Assembly (NCBI RefSeq): GCF_001514125.1
Contig: NZ_KQ948549.1
Span: forward strand, 528,705-592,704
Source: Streptomyces longwoodensis
GTDB taxonomy: Bacteria > Actinomycetota > Actinomycetes > Streptomycetales > Streptomycetaceae
Direction: 5' to 3'
DNA length: 64,000 nucleotides
The notes under the pieces were generated by a model. The model ran no database searches. It had not been told where the DNA came from and saw only the letters and a program-made list of their open reading frames with translations. Position 1 is the stretch's first letter. Every line of letters starts with the position of its first letter. The position numbers and the translations under genes are program-made. Of this stretch, positions 1-9,707 are shown in pieces.

Positions 1-85
1 GCCCGAGCTGTCCGAGGAGACCCTCGCCGCCGTGCGGGACCTGTACGAGCGGCGCATCAAGGACCAGGTCGAGGGCCGCTGGTAG
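1..85 (+). CDS. C-terminus of aldo/keto reductase-like protein (partial)
   Basis: Only the last 27 codons are present, read in the frame starting at base 2 and ending at a TAG at 83-85. The visible tail contains LYERRIKDQVEGRW. Actinobacterial aldo/keto reductases of this type often end in a helix of the form YDxRIRPxVHxxW, so that family is the best guess, but no catalytic residue lies inside the window. The start and most of the gene lie to the left. Confidence 0.4.
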   Translation, partial: PELSEETLAAVRDLYERRIKDQVEGRW

Positions 86-194
86 CCGGCCCCGGCAGCT
101 CGCCGGGAACGGCCGCCGGCCGACGAGAGGAACCGCGTCCACGGGGTAGGCGGTAGGGCAGATGAACAGGCTCTGAACCCGGGGAGGACGCACC

Positions 195-692
195 GTGACG
201 GTCATAGGCAACGACGCCGAACGAAGAAGAGGGCGCAACGAGACCGAGGAGGAGCGCGCCGACCGGATGTGGGGCGAACTCATCCAGGAGATCCGCGTCG
301 CCCAGACCGGTGTGCAGATCCTCTTCGGCTTCCTGCTGACCGTCGTGTTCACCCCGCGCTACGCCCGCCTGGAGGACGTGGACCAGGTCATCTACATCGT
401 CACCGTGGTCCTCGGCGCCTGTGCGACCGGCGCCCTGATCGGCCCGGTGTCGCTGCACCGCCTGGTCTCCGGCCGCCGCGTCAAGCCGCAGGCGGTGCAG
501 TGGGCGTCCCGGCTGACCGTGGTCGGCCTGCTCCTGCTGCTGGCCACCATGACCGCCTCGCTGCTGCTCATCCTGCGCGTCGCCACCCACGACGCCTTCG
601 TGCCCTACCTGGTGGCCGCCGTGGTCGCCTGGTACGGCCTGTGCTGGTTCATCCTGCCGCTGTGGACCCGGCGCCGCTACACCTCGCAGTGA
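195..692 (+). CDS. DUF6328 family four-helix membrane protein
   Basis: A 165-residue integral membrane protein of unknown function, recognised as DUF6328, a family common in actinomycetes. The first ~30 residues are charged and cytoplasmic (RRRGRNETEEERADR). Four hydrophobic segments follow at about residues 40-55, 67-87, 106-128 and 135-155, ending with a basic tail (WTRRRYTSQ). The GTG start at 195 is chosen because GGGGAGGA lies at 181-188 with normal spacing. It is monocistronic; the following 180 bases hold no intact gene. The membrane location is clear from the sequence, the function is not known. Confidence 0.8.
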   Translation: MTVIGNDAERRRGRNETEEERADRMWGELIQEIRVAQTGVQILFGFLLTVVFTPRYARLEDVDQVIYIVTVVLGACATGALIGPVSLHRLVSGRRVKPQAVQWASRLTVVGLLLLLATMTASLLLILRVATHDAFVPYLVAAVVAWYGLCWFILPLWTRRRYTSQ

Positions 693-818
693 CCCGCCGG
701 CGCCGCCGCGCCCGGTGCGGACGCGGCGGCGCCTCGGTCAGCGGTCCAGCGCGGCGAGCTGCCGGTCGTGCAGCCGCCCGAGGACCAGCACCGAGACGGC
801 GGCGCCGCGGTGGCGGCA

Positions 819-834
819 TGAGTACGGCTACTCA
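819..834. repeat. Inverted repeat TGAGTA-CGGC-TACTCA
   Basis: A perfect 6-bp inverted repeat around CGGC, in the gap between the DUF6328 gene and the convergent F420 oxidoreductase gene. The loop is short and there is no U-run, so an operator is as likely as a terminator. No adjacent gene start is obvious, so its role is open. Confidence 0.35.
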
Positions 835-876
835 GCCGGCCCCCGCCGCCGCACCCCCCCCGTGCCCGGCCGTCCC

Positions 877-1848
877 TCAGGCGAAGGCCTCACGCAGCGC
901 GGGCAGCAGGGTCTTCTCCGACCAGTCCAGGAACGGCTCCTGCGCGTCCCCGCCGATCTGCACCAGCGCGACCTCGTCGAACCCCGCCTCCACGTAGGGC
1001 CGTACGGCCTCCACGAACGCGTCCGGGTCGTCGCCGCACGGGATGGACGCGGCCACGTCGTCGGGCGTCACGAACTGCGTGGCCGCCTCGAACGAGTCGG
1101 GGTGGGGCAGTTCGGCGTTCACCTTCCAGCCGCTGCCGAACCAGCGGAACTGCGCGTGCGCCCGCTTCACGGCCGTCTCCCGGTCGGTGTCGAAGCTGAC
1201 CGGGAGCTGGCCCACCCGGGGCTTGCCCGCGCCGCCGTGCCGGTCGAACGCCTCCAGCAGCCCCGCCTTGGGCTCGGTGGCGATGACCAGGTCCGCGAAG
1301 CGCCCGGCCAGTCGGCAGGACTGCTCGCCGGAGACCGCGATCCCGATGGGCGGCGGCTCGTCCGGCAGGTCCCACAGCCGGGCCGACTCGACGTCGAAGT
1401 GGGTGCCGTGCCGCGTCACGTGGCCGCCCTTGAAGAGCGCCTGGATGATTTCCACGGCCTCCTCGAGCATCTCGTGCCGCACGTCCACGGCCGGCCAGCC
1501 GCCGCCCACCACGTGCTCGTTGAGGTTCTCCCCACTGCCGAGGCCCAGCCGGAACCGGCCGCCGGACAGCAGCTGCATGGTCGCCGCCTTCTGCGCGACG
1601 ACGGCCGGGTGGTAGCGGACGCTCGGACAGGTCACGTAGGTCATCAGCGGGATGCGCGTGGTCGCCTGCGCGGCGGCCCCCAGGACGCTCCAGGCGTACG
1701 GCGCGTGGCCCTGCGCGCGCAGCCACGGGAAGTAGTGGTCCGAGGTCACCGAGAAGTCGTACCCGACCTCCTCGGCCCGCACCACGTGCCCGACGAGCTC
1801 ACGGGGGCCCGCCTGCTCGGTCATCATCGTGTATCCGATTCGCACCAT
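877..1848 (-). CDS. LLM class F420-dependent oxidoreductase
   Basis: A 323-residue TIM-barrel enzyme of the luciferase-like monooxygenase family, F420-dependent branch (the TIGR03557/FGD-like group), expected to transfer hydride to or from coenzyme F420; the substrate is unknown. Family signatures are the N-terminal MVRIGYTMMTEQ strand, TSDHYFPW, and the cofactor-region segment FRLGLGSGENLNEHV near residue 100. The ATG at 1848 is chosen because the conserved first strand begins there. A longer frame reaches 1971, but it would run into the divergent serine hydrolase gene and adds a non-homologous proline-rich tail. Cytoplasmic. Confidence 0.88.
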   Translation of the reverse strand: MVRIGYTMMTEQAGPRELVGHVVRAEEVGYDFSVTSDHYFPWLRAQGHAPYAWSVLGAAAQATTRIPLMTYVTCPSVRYHPAVVAQKAATMQLLSGGRFRLGLGSGENLNEHVVGGGWPAVDVRHEMLEEAVEIIQALFKGGHVTRHGTHFDVESARLWDLPDEPPPIGIAVSGEQSCRLAGRFADLVIATEPKAGLLEAFDRHGGAGKPRVGQLPVSFDTDRETAVKRAHAQFRWFGSGWKVNAELPHPDSFEAATQFVTPDDVAASIPCGDDPDAFVEAVRPYVEAGFDEVALVQIGGDAQEPFLDWSEKTLLPALREAFA

Positions 1849-1964
1849 GGGCCCCGAGTCCCCGGACCGGGGCGGGGGAAAACGGCCCGGCCCGGCGCGG
1901 ATCCGGCGCATCTCACACGGCACCCCCGTCGAAACCGCCCCGCCGTCCGCGTGAGGATGTGGGC

Positions 1965-3398
1965 ATGACACTCCCCCAGAGCACCCCCGGCGCCCAGGGC
2001 GTCGACGCCTCGGGTGTCCTCGCCTTCCTCGACGCGGTCGAGACGGCCCCCGGCATCGAGCCGCACAGCCTGATGGTCCTGCGTCACGGGCACCTCGTCG
2101 CCGCCGGCTGGTGGGCGCCGTACACGCCGGAGCGCCGACAGCTGCTGTACTCGGTCAGCAAGAGCTTCACCGCCACGGCCGCCGGTCTCGCCGTCGACGA
2201 GGGACTGGTCCGCCTCGACGACCCGGTCCTGTCGTACTTCCCCGAGCTGGACGCCGGGATCACCGACCCGCGCAGCCGCGCGCTGCGCGTCCGGCACGTG
2301 GCGGCGATGGCCAGCGGGCACGCCGACGAGACCCTGGACCGGGCTCGCGCCCTGGACCCCGGGGACCTCGTGCGCGGCTTCCTGCTGCTGCCGCCCGACC
2401 ACGACCCGGGCACGGTCTTCGCCTACAACCAGCCCGCCACCTACGCGCTCGCCGCGATCGTCCAGCGCGTCACCGGACAACCCCTCACCGCGTACCTGCG
2501 CCCCCGGCTGCTCGACCCGCTGGGCATCGGCGACGTCGCCTGGCTGCGCGACCGCTCCGGCCGCGAGCTGGGCTTCAGCGGCCTGCACGCCCCGACCGAC
2601 GCGCTCGCCCGGCTCGGCCAGCTGTACCTGGGCCGGGGGGAGTGGCGGGGACGGCGGCTGCTGTCCGAGCGGTGGGTCGCCGAGGCCACGCGGGAACACG
2701 TCGCGACGGCCGGGGCGATGGGCGACGGCGAGGGCGACCGGCAGGACTGGGACCGGGGCTACGGCTTCCAGTTCTGGCGCTCCCGGCACGGCTACCGCGC
2801 CGACGGCGCCTACGGCCAGTTCGCGCTGGTGCTGCCCGAGCACGACGCCGTGGTCGCGCTGACCGCGGCGGCCGTGGACACCCAGGGCCTGCTGCGGCTG
2901 GTCTGGGACCACCTGCTGCCCGCCTTCCGGACCGCCCCCGTCACGGGGCGCGAGGACGCCGAGGCCGCCCTGGCCGAGCGCCTGGCCGGACTCGCCCTGG
3001 CACCCGTGTCCGGCAAGACCGCACCGCCGGACCGGGCCGAGGCCTGGTCGGGCGCCGCGTTCACCCCGGGCGACGGGGGGTGCGCCGACGTGCCCGGCCT
3101 GACCGGCGCCGTGGTCGCGCCGGGTCCTGACGGCTGGACGGTGACCCTCACCGAGGCCGGCCGGCCGTTGGAGCTGGGGCTCGGCGCGGGCGGCTGGTCC
3201 GTGTCCGAACGGCCGTTGCCCCTCGCGGTCAGCGGTGGCTGGAGCGACGGCGACCGCCTCGCCGTGGACGTGGTGTTCCTGGAGACCCCGCACCGGTTGC
3301 GCCTGACCTGCACCCTGCCCGACCGCACGCTCAGCGCCCGCTGGGACACCACCCCGCTGCACGGCCCGGCGCTGCACCGGATGGCTGCGCCGAGCTGA
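1965..3398 (+). CDS. Serine hydrolase, beta-lactamase / class C family
   Basis: A 477-residue beta-lactamase-fold serine hydrolase (esterase / penicillin-binding-protein-like). The nucleophile motif S-x-x-K is SVSK at residues 63-66, followed by a helix typical of the family; the second-loop motif appears as YNQ at about 154-156 where Y-S-N is usual. No signal peptide is visible, so a cytoplasmic esterase-like role is more likely than cell-wall peptidase. The ATG at 1965 is preferred over an in-frame GTG at 1959 because GAGGA at 1953-1957 is 7 bases from the ATG. It is divergent from the F420 enzyme gene. The C-terminal ~130 residues form a separate beta-rich domain. Substrate unknown. Confidence 0.85.
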   Translation: MTLPQSTPGAQGVDASGVLAFLDAVETAPGIEPHSLMVLRHGHLVAAGWWAPYTPERRQLLYSVSKSFTATAAGLAVDEGLVRLDDPVLSYFPELDAGITDPRSRALRVRHVAAMASGHADETLDRARALDPGDLVRGFLLLPPDHDPGTVFAYNQPATYALAAIVQRVTGQPLTAYLRPRLLDPLGIGDVAWLRDRSGRELGFSGLHAPTDALARLGQLYLGRGEWRGRRLLSERWVAEATREHVATAGAMGDGEGDRQDWDRGYGFQFWRSRHGYRADGAYGQFALVLPEHDAVVALTAAAVDTQGLLRLVWDHLLPAFRTAPVTGREDAEAALAERLAGLALAPVSGKTAPPDRAEAWSGAAFTPGDGGCADVPGLTGAVVAPGPDGWTVTLTEAGRPLELGLGAGGWSVSERPLPLAVSGGWSDGDRLAVDVVFLETPHRLRLTCTLPDRTLSARWDTTPLHGPALHRMAAPS

Positions 3399-3422
3399 GC
3401 ACGGGGCACGCGCCCGCTGTTC

Positions 3423-5069
3423 TCAGGTCCCGCCCGGCCGGAACGTCCGCAGGACGGTGGCGAGGGCCCGCTCGTTCCCCGGGCGGTCCCAGTCCCCGGC
3501 GGGCGTGGTCCAGCGCAGCGAGAAGCCGCGGTTGCCGCCGAGCAGGAACCCCCGGCCGAAGGTCCGCACCCGGGTCCCGCCGACGTCCGTCAGCCACTCC
3601 ATGTCGGCGGCCCGGTACCCCTGGTACGTCGTCGCCCGGATCTCCCCGAGGCGCCGGAACCCGGCGAGCTGCCGGAGCCCGGGCTCGACGTCCTCCCGCC
3701 ACACGGCGACCGGGTCCGGCCCGACGCGCTCGCTGTAGGTGACCGCGAGCGTGCGCGGGTCGTCCGGCGCGCCGAAGGTGACCCGGTAGGCGAGGCCGTC
3801 TTGGCGCGCGGTGTCCAGGCGCCGCCAGCCGTCGGGCAACGCGACCGCGAAGCCCTCGGGGGCGCGGTACAGCGTGAAGCCGGCCGGGAGGGCGCCGCCC
3901 GAGGGCGCCGGGGCCGGGCCGGTGGACGCGAACGGCCCTGAGGAGGGCGTGGCCGGGGCGGCCGTGGCGGACGGGGCCGACCCGGACGGGTCCGGAGCGG
4001 AGGGCGATGGGGCGGAGGGCGACGGGGCGGGGGAAGGGGGCGACGAGGCCGACGCCCGGCCCGGGCCGCCGCCGGACGCCCGGTCTGCGGTGCCCGGCAG
4101 CTGCCGCGTCACGGCCAGCGCGGCCACCGCCACGGTCACGACGGCCAGCACGGTGCCCACCGCCATCACCCGGCCACCGCGGCGCGGGCCCGCCCGGCGC
4201 GCCGCCACGTACGCCCGCCGCAGCCCGCGCGCGGACAGCGCGTGCGGGTCGGCGTCCAGGACGCGGGCCAGCGCCGCGCGCACCTCGGCCCGGTTCGGCC
4301 GCTCCCGGGAGTCCTTGCGCAGCAGGCCCTGCACCGTCGGGCCGAGCGGACCCGCGCGCAGCGGGGTGCGCAACGGCAGCCGGTCGACGCCCCGCAGGGT
4401 CGCCTCGGGCCGGTCGCGGTCCCGGTACGCGGGCCGGCCCTCGACCATCGCGTACAGCATCGCGCCGAGGGCCCACAGGTCGGCGGCGGGCCCGATCCGC
4501 TCGTCGCGGGCCTGCTCGGGCGAGGCGTACGACGGCGCGGCGACCCGCGGCACGAGCCCCGCCCCGGCGAGGCCGAAGCCGGTCAGCACCACGGGACCCC
4601 GGTCCCGCACGAACACCTGACCGGGACTCAGCTCGCCGTGGGTGATGCCCTGGGCGTGGGCGGCCTCCAGCACCTCGAGGACCTCCAGCCCGACGGCCGC
4701 CGCCCGGACCGGGTGGAACGCGCCCTCCTGCTCCATCAGCTGGCCCAGCGGCCGGCCGTCGATCCACTCGGTGACGGTCCACAGCGCGGTGCGCTCCACG
4801 ACCGCGTCGAGCACGGCGGCGATCCGGCCGGGGCACAGCCGGGCCATCGTCCGCGACATGCGCACCACCCGCTCGGCGGCCCGGCGCATGTCCTCCTCGC
4901 CGGTGTCCGGGGGCAGCCGGGTCCAGGTCACCAGACAGGGGCGGCCCCGCTCCCCGCCGTCGGTGTCCTCGCCGTACCAGCTGACGCGGTGCGTCTCCTG
5001 GTGCACGACGTCGAGGAGCCGGTACTTCCCGGCGACCACCTCGTGGGTGGAGCCGTGCGCCTCGGCCAT
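3423..5069 (-). CDS. Membrane-anchored serine/threonine kinase-like protein (probable pseudokinase)
   Basis: A 548-residue protein with a cytoplasmic protein-kinase fold (about 14-270), one transmembrane helix (about 302-322), an Ala/Pro/Ser linker (about 335-400) and a C-terminal extracytoplasmic domain of ~140 residues. The layout matches actinobacterial PknB-type receptors, but the catalytic residues are lost. The HRD loop reads HGELSPGQVFV (H144), so the catalytic Asp is Glu and the following Lys/Asn are absent. The DFG motif reads GFG (164-166), and no VAIK-type lysine is visible (PCLVTWTRL). The APE-type loop is kept (SYASPEQA). The ATG at 5069 has GCGAGGG 7 bases upstream; an ATG six bases earlier is too close to it. 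Probably a ligand-sensing scaffold rather than an active kinase. Confidence 0.83.
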   Translation of the reverse strand: MAEAHGSTHEVVAGKYRLLDVVHQETHRVSWYGEDTDGGERGRPCLVTWTRLPPDTGEEDMRRAAERVVRMSRTMARLCPGRIAAVLDAVVERTALWTVTEWIDGRPLGQLMEQEGAFHPVRAAAVGLEVLEVLEAAHAQGITHGELSPGQVFVRDRGPVVLTGFGLAGAGLVPRVAAPSYASPEQARDERIGPAADLWALGAMLYAMVEGRPAYRDRDRPEATLRGVDRLPLRTPLRAGPLGPTVQGLLRKDSRERPNRAEVRAALARVLDADPHALSARGLRRAYVAARRAGPRRGGRVMAVGTVLAVVTVAVAALAVTRQLPGTADRASGGGPGRASASSPPSPAPSPSAPSPSAPDPSGSAPSATAAPATPSSGPFASTGPAPAPSGGALPAGFTLYRAPEGFAVALPDGWRRLDTARQDGLAYRVTFGAPDDPRTLAVTYSERVGPDPVAVWREDVEPGLRQLAGFRRLGEIRATTYQGYRAADMEWLTDVGGTRVRTFGRGFLLGGNRGFSLRWTTPAGDWDRPGNERALATVLRTFRPGGT

Positions 5070-5227
5070 GGTCATCCCTCGCTGAACCCCGGACTCTGCT
5101 TGCCCAGTGGTACGACGGCCGGGACGGCGAGCGTTCAAAGGAACCACACATCCGGCGCGATTCCTGTCTTTTGTTCAGTCAGTTCGGACGCCAGGAGCCC
5201 GGTAGCCCGTAGCCCCCGGCAGCCCGG

Positions 5228-6187
5228 TCAGCGCAGCCCGAAGCGCTCCGCCCAGGCCAGGACGTCGCCGGTCGTGGCGTTGCCGCCGCAGACCACCAGG
5301 CCGAGCCGCGCCCCCTCGCCGACCCGCTCCAGGACCCGGCGGGCCGCCGGCAGCAGACAGCCCGCCGCCGGCTCGGTCCACAGCTTCGCGTGCTCCGCGA
5401 AGTCGAGCGTGCCCGCCACCGCCTCCCGGTCGGGCACCACCAGCACCTCGTCGACCAGCGCCGAGACGTGCGCGTAGGTCAGCTCGGAGACCGTCGGGGC
5501 GCTGAGCGTGGACACCACCGACGACAGCCCGACCGGCACCGGGCCGCCCTCCGCCAGCGCCCGCGACATGGCCTCGGCGCCCTCGGTCTCCACGCCCCAG
5601 ATCCGCACCCCGGGCCGCCGGGCGCGCAGCGCGGCGGCGACACCGGAGATCAGCCCACCGCCCCCGATGCTGACCAGGACGTCGGTGAGGTCACCGGCGT
5701 CCTCGGCGAACTCCAGGCCCACCGTGCCCTGGCCCGCGACGACCAGCGGATCGTCGAACGGGTGCACCAGCGTGAGCCCCTCGTCGCGGAGCCGGCCCAC
5801 GAGCTCGAAGGCGCCGTCCATGGTGTCGGTCAGCCGCACCGAGGCGCCCGCCTCCTCGGCGATCCGCACGGCGCGAGCCGGCGCCGAACGCGGCATGACG
5901 ATCGTGGCCTTCACGTGGAGCGCCCCGGCCATGTGGGCCACGGCGATCCCGTGGTTGCCGCCGCTGACCGCGACGACGCCCGCGGCCCGCTCGGCCTCGC
6001 TCAGCGAGAGCAGCTTGGCCGTCGCGCCGCGCGACTTGAACGAGCCGGTGCGCTGGAGCAGTTCGAGCTTCGCGGTGACGGGGGCGCCGAGCAGCGCCGT
6101 GAGCCCGGGGCTCGGCACGGTGGGCGTGCGGATCACGTGTCCGGCGATCAGGTCGGCGGCGGCTTCGATGTCGGAGATGCCGATCAA
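5228..6187 (-). CDS. Threonine/serine dehydratase (PLP-dependent)
   Basis: A 319-residue fold-type II PLP enzyme of the threonine/serine dehydratase group, converting threonine or serine to the 2-oxo acid and ammonia. The PLP lysine lies in GSFKSRGA near residue 52, the substrate loop is SGGNHG near 80, and a glycine-rich phosphate loop SIGGGGLISG is near 170. There is no C-terminal ACT regulatory domain, so it resembles catabolic-type or serine racemase-like enzymes rather than biosynthetic IlvA. The start is TTG at 6187, with GGAAGGG about 9 bases upstream; the N-terminus MIGISDIEAAA is typical of the family. Racemase activity cannot be excluded. Confidence 0.87.
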   Translation of the reverse strand: MIGISDIEAAADLIAGHVIRTPTVPSPGLTALLGAPVTAKLELLQRTGSFKSRGATAKLLSLSEAERAAGVVAVSGGNHGIAVAHMAGALHVKATIVMPRSAPARAVRIAEEAGASVRLTDTMDGAFELVGRLRDEGLTLVHPFDDPLVVAGQGTVGLEFAEDAGDLTDVLVSIGGGGLISGVAAALRARRPGVRIWGVETEGAEAMSRALAEGGPVPVGLSSVVSTLSAPTVSELTYAHVSALVDEVLVVPDREAVAGTLDFAEHAKLWTEPAAGCLLPAARRVLERVGEGARLGLVVCGGNATTGDVLAWAERFGLR

Positions 6188-6300
6188 GGCGGTTCACCCT
6201 TCCGGCGCGGAACGGAGATCCGCGCCCCAGGGCACCCTCACCCCGGGCGGGGGCCCAGGTCAACCGTGGTCCGTGACCGCCCCGCCCCCGGCGCCCCGGC

Positions 6301-9261
6301 TCAGCCTGACGCGCCCACCCCGGGCGTGATCAGCCCGTCCCGGTAGGCGATCGCGACCGCCTCCGTGCGGCTGCCCGCGCCCAGCTTCGCCAGGATGTTG
6401 GAGACGTGGACGCTGGCGGTCTTGCCGCTGATGAACAGCTCCTCGCCGATCTGCCGGTTGCTGCGCCCGAGCGCCAGCAACCGCAGCACGTCGCCCTCCC
6501 GGGCCGTGAGCACCGACGCCCGCTCCGGCGCGCCCGCGCCCTCGCCCAGCCGCCCCCGGCGGACCAGCGCGTCCACCCGCTCCAGCAGCGGCCCCGCGCC
6601 CAGCCGTACGGCCGTCTCCCGCACGGCGCGGGCCTCCCGGGCCGCCTCCGCGCGCCGCTCGGCCACCAGCAGCGCCTCCGCGTACCGCAGCCGACAGCGC
6701 GCCCGCTCGTAGGCGTCGCCGTAGGCGAACGCGGCGACCGCCTCCTCCCACAGTGCCGGGTCCGGGCCGGTCACCGCACGGGCCTCCTCCGCCTCGGCGC
6801 GGGCCAGCCAGGCCATGCCCTCCGGGCCCTGCGGCCGGCCCGTCACGCCGCGCAGCGCACGCTCGCGGGCCAGGTCGGCCAGCTCCCGCGCCGTGCCCGC
6901 CCACCGGCTCGCCGCGTCCTCGTCACCGGTCAGGCGCGCCTCCACCGCCGCGTCGGCGACCGCCGCGAGGGCGAGCGCCGCCAGCCGCACCGCCACGTCC
7001 GGGCCGGTGCCCCTGACGTCGGTCAGGGCGTCCACCGTCGTACGCACCTGGGCCACCGCCGCCCCGGCGTCCCCGCGCAGCGCGGCCGCGTCGGTCAGCG
7101 CGATGCCCGCGACCAGCGTGGCCATCCAGTCGAACGGCCCCTCGAGCAGCGCGCGCGCCCGGTCGGCGGCGCCGTCCAGCTCCCCGCGCGCCAGCCCCAC
7201 GTGCAGCGCCGGGGCCACGGTGTACCCGCCCGACGCGGGCAGCACCGCCGCGTCCGCCTCCGCCGCCTCGACGCACGCGTCCCAGCGGCCCAGCGTGTAC
7301 AGCACCACCAGCTGCAGGTACCGCATCTCCATCGGGTACGGCGATGACAGCAGTCCCGCCCGGCGGGCCCGGTCGAGCCCCTCGGCGAGCCACGGCAGGC
7401 TCTCCTCCAGCTCCCCGGACTCGTAGGCGCCGACCGCCAGGTTGTACAGCGCCCGCAGCTCCACGGGAGCGTTGCCCGCGCGCCGGGCCAGCTCCCGGGC
7501 CTCGGTCAGCCGGGCCCGGCCCTCGGGCGAACGGCGGCCGTCGCCCTCCAGGTTGGCGAGCGAGACCAGCAGGTCCGCCTGCGCGTCGGTCACCCGCAGC
7601 CGCTCCGCGACGGCCAGCGCGCGCCGGCCGACCCGCAGGGCGGTGTCGTCGTCGCCGACCTGCCGCGCCGCCAGCACGTGCGTGGCCGCCGCCCACACCC
7701 ACGTCGGTGACGGCGGCTCGGCGGGGATCATCTCCAGCGCCTCGCTGCTGTAGGCGTAGGCGGCCCTCAGGCTGTCGACGCCGAGGAGGTTGCCGGCGAG
7801 CGTGTAGCGCACCCGGGCGGCGAGTTCGGAGTCGGCGTCCTGCCCGACGCCCGCCAGCGCGGCCCGGGTCAGCGACACCGCGCGGTGCGACTCCCCGGCG
7901 TGCGCGGCCGCGGCCGAGGCCCGCAGCATCAGCGTGACCCGGTCGACGCCGTCGCCCGCCGGCCGCTCGGCCGCGCCCACCGCCTCCCACAGGTCCAGCG
8001 CCGCCTCCAGGTGCCGCAGCTCCTCGGCGGGCGCGCCGACCCGCTGGGCGTGGCCCGCGGCCTCCAGGGAGGCGGCGAGCGCCGCGGCCGGGTCGTGGCT
8101 CTCGCGGTAGTGGTGGGCGCGCTCGGCCGCGGTCTCCGCCGTAGGGCCCCGCCCGGCCAGCAGCCGCGCGAACGCGCCGTGCAGGCGCGCCCGTTCGCCC
8201 GGCAGCAGGTCGCCGTAGACCGCCTCGCGCGCGAGGGCGTGCCGGAAGCTGTACGTGTCGCGCTCCCCGGCGACCAGCAGTTGGTGGCCGACGGCCTCGC
8301 GCAGCGCCGACTCCAGCGCGTCGTCGGGCAGTCCGACCGCCTCCCGCAGCAGGTCGTGCTCCACCCGCCGGCCCGCCACGGCCGCCGTGCGCAGCACCTG
8401 CTGGGCGGTGTCGGAGAGTTGCTCCACGCGGATCAGCAGCACGTCGGCGAGCCCGCTCGGCACCCCGCCGCCCTCGGAGCCGGTCGCCGCGACCAGCTCC
8501 TCGGCGTAGAACGCGTTGCCCTCGGCGCGCTCGACGATCCGGCGCACGGTGGCGTCCGGCAGCGGCCGGTCCTCCACCGACCGCACCAGCCGCGCCACCT
8601 CGGCGTCGGCCAGCGGCCGCAGCTCCAGGCGCTCGACGGCCGGCAGCCGCACCAGCTCGGCCAGCAGCGGCCGCAGGGGGTGGCGCCGGTGCAGGTCGTC
8701 CGCGCGGTAGGAGGCGAGCACCGCCAGCCGGTGGCCCGCCGTGCGGCCGGTCGCCGGCTGGAGCACGCCCCGGCTGAGCAGGAACCGCAGCAGGTCCCGC
8801 GAGGACTGGTCCGCCCAGTGCAGGTCCTCCAGCACCAGCAGGACCGGCGCCGCCTCCGCCAGGTCGGCGAGCAGCGCGGCCATCCCCTCGAACAGCCGCA
8901 GCCGCCCGCCCACGTCCCGCACGGCGTCGGGGCCGCCGCCCAGCATCCGCTCGGCCTCGGGGTGCGCGGCGAGCACCGGGGCCAGCCGCTCGTCGGCGGC
9001 GACCGCGCCCAGCACCTCGGTGAACGGCAGGTACGGCAGGCCCACGTCGCCGAGGTCGACGCAGTGCCCGGTCAGCACGGTCACCCCGGCGCGCGCGGCC
9101 CGGCCGGCCATCTCACCGAGCATCCGGGTCTTGCCCACGCCCGCGTCCCCGGCGACCAGGACGGCCCGGGCCTCCCCGGCCCGCGCGCGCTCCAGTACGC
9201 GGGACAGCCGGGCCACTTCCTCGTCCCGGCCGATGAGCGGGGTGCCGAACGTCCGTGCCAC
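6301..9261 (-). CDS. LuxR-family LAL-type ATPase transcriptional regulator
   Basis: A 986-residue large ATP-binding LuxR regulator. An N-terminal AAA/NACHT-like ATPase carries Walker A GDAGVGKT at residues 38-45 and a Walker [13 protein letters not shown] near 130-140. A long helical TPR-like middle region follows, then a C-terminal LuxR helix-turn-helix beginning near residue 918 ([20 protein letters not shown]). Such proteins act as cytoplasmic transcription activators, often of secondary metabolism or carbohydrate genes. The GTG at 9261 is chosen because the protein then begins [14 protein letters not shown], the usual LAL start, with AGGA upstream. An open frame extends further but its residues are not family-like. 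Target genes cannot be read from the sequence. Confidence 0.88.
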   Translation of the reverse strand: MARTFGTPLIGRDEEVARLSRVLERARAGEARAVLVAGDAGVGKTRMLGEMAGRAARAGVTVLTGHCVDLGDVGLPYLPFTEVLGAVAADERLAPVLAAHPEAERMLGGGPDAVRDVGGRLRLFEGMAALLADLAEAAPVLLVLEDLHWADQSSRDLLRFLLSRGVLQPATGRTAGHRLAVLASYRADDLHRRHPLRPLLAELVRLPAVERLELRPLADAEVARLVRSVEDRPLPDATVRRIVERAEGNAFYAEELVAATGSEGGGVPSGLADVLLIRVEQLSDTAQQVLRTAAVAGRRVEHDLLREAVGLPDDALESALREAVGHQLLVAGERDTYSFRHALAREAVYGDLLPGERARLHGAFARLLAGRGPTAETAAERAHHYRESHDPAAALAASLEAAGHAQRVGAPAEELRHLEAALDLWEAVGAAERPAGDGVDRVTLMLRASAAAAHAGESHRAVSLTRAALAGVGQDADSELAARVRYTLAGNLLGVDSLRAAYAYSSEALEMIPAEPPSPTWVWAAATHVLAARQVGDDDTALRVGRRALAVAERLRVTDAQADLLVSLANLEGDGRRSPEGRARLTEARELARRAGNAPVELRALYNLAVGAYESGELEESLPWLAEGLDRARRAGLLSSPYPMEMRYLQLVVLYTLGRWDACVEAAEADAAVLPASGGYTVAPALHVGLARGELDGAADRARALLEGPFDWMATLVAGIALTDAAALRGDAGAAVAQVRTTVDALTDVRGTGPDVAVRLAALALAAVADAAVEARLTGDEDAASRWAGTARELADLARERALRGVTGRPQGPEGMAWLARAEAEEARAVTGPDPALWEEAVAAFAYGDAYERARCRLRYAEALLVAERRAEAAREARAVRETAVRLGAGPLLERVDALVRRGRLGEGAGAPERASVLTAREGDVLRLLALGRSNRQIGEELFISGKTASVHVSNILAKLGAGSRTEAVAIAYRDGLITPGVGASG

Positions 9262-9353
9262 GTCCCCATCCTGGCACGCGGCACCGACAGCGCCCGGGGG
9301 CGAGCCGGGGCCGCCGCCCTCCGGCGGGCGCGGCGCCGTGCGGGAGGCGGGGG

Positions 9354-9707
9354 TCACCGATGCAGCGCGCCGGCCCAGTCCGCCGGAACCCGTCCCGCGG
9401 GGCCCGGGGCGGGCTGGTCGGCGGGGTGGCTCGCGGGCCCGGCCAACTCCGGCCCGGAGTCGTACAGCTCCTCGGTGGAGTAGTCCCAGAACCACTCCTC
9501 GCCCGGCTCGAAGCTCTGCACGACGGGGTGCCCGGTGGCCCGGAAGTGCGCCGTGGCGTGCTGCGCGGGGGAGGAGTCGCAGCAGCCGACGTGCCCGCAC
9601 CGGGCGCAGCGCCGCAGGTGGAACCACCAGCCGCCGTCGGCGTCGCACTCCACGCAGCCGTCACCGCTCGGCGGGACGGCGGGGTCGATCGCGTCGGGCT
9701 GGGTCAT
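9354..9707 (-). CDS. UBP-type zinc finger domain protein
   Basis: A 117-residue protein almost entirely composed of a UBP-type (ZnF-UBP) zinc finger: CVEC near residue 18, then [11 protein letters not shown], and the histidine-rich stretch [14 protein letters not shown]. In eukaryotes this fold binds the free ubiquitin C-terminus; in bacteria its ligand is unknown. The ATG overlaps the TGA of the upstream histidine kinase gene (ATGA at 9704-9707), so translation is coupled and it is the last gene of a three-gene operon. A likely role is redox or metal sensing, or protein interaction, for that kinase system; this is inference from context. Confidence 0.85.
   Translation of the reverse strand: MTQPDAIDPAVPPSGDGCVECDADGGWWFHLRRCARCGHVGCCDSSPAQHATAHFRATGHPVVQSFEPGEEWFWDYSTEELYDSGPELAGPASHPADQPAPGPAGRVPADWAGALHR

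Noticed and set aside
1849..1971. Longer N-terminus for the F420 oxidoreductase from 1971
   Set aside because: It would overlap the start of the divergent serine hydrolase and adds a proline/arginine-rich stretch not typical of the family.
6301..9261. Evidence for a secondary-metabolite cluster because of the large LAL regulator
   Set aside because: No polyketide, peptide synthetase, terpene or RiPP genes are present in the window.
9262..9648. Longer N-terminus for the LuxR-type regulator
   Set aside because: The extra residues read antisense to the zinc finger gene; the LAL N-terminus begins at the GTG at 9261.
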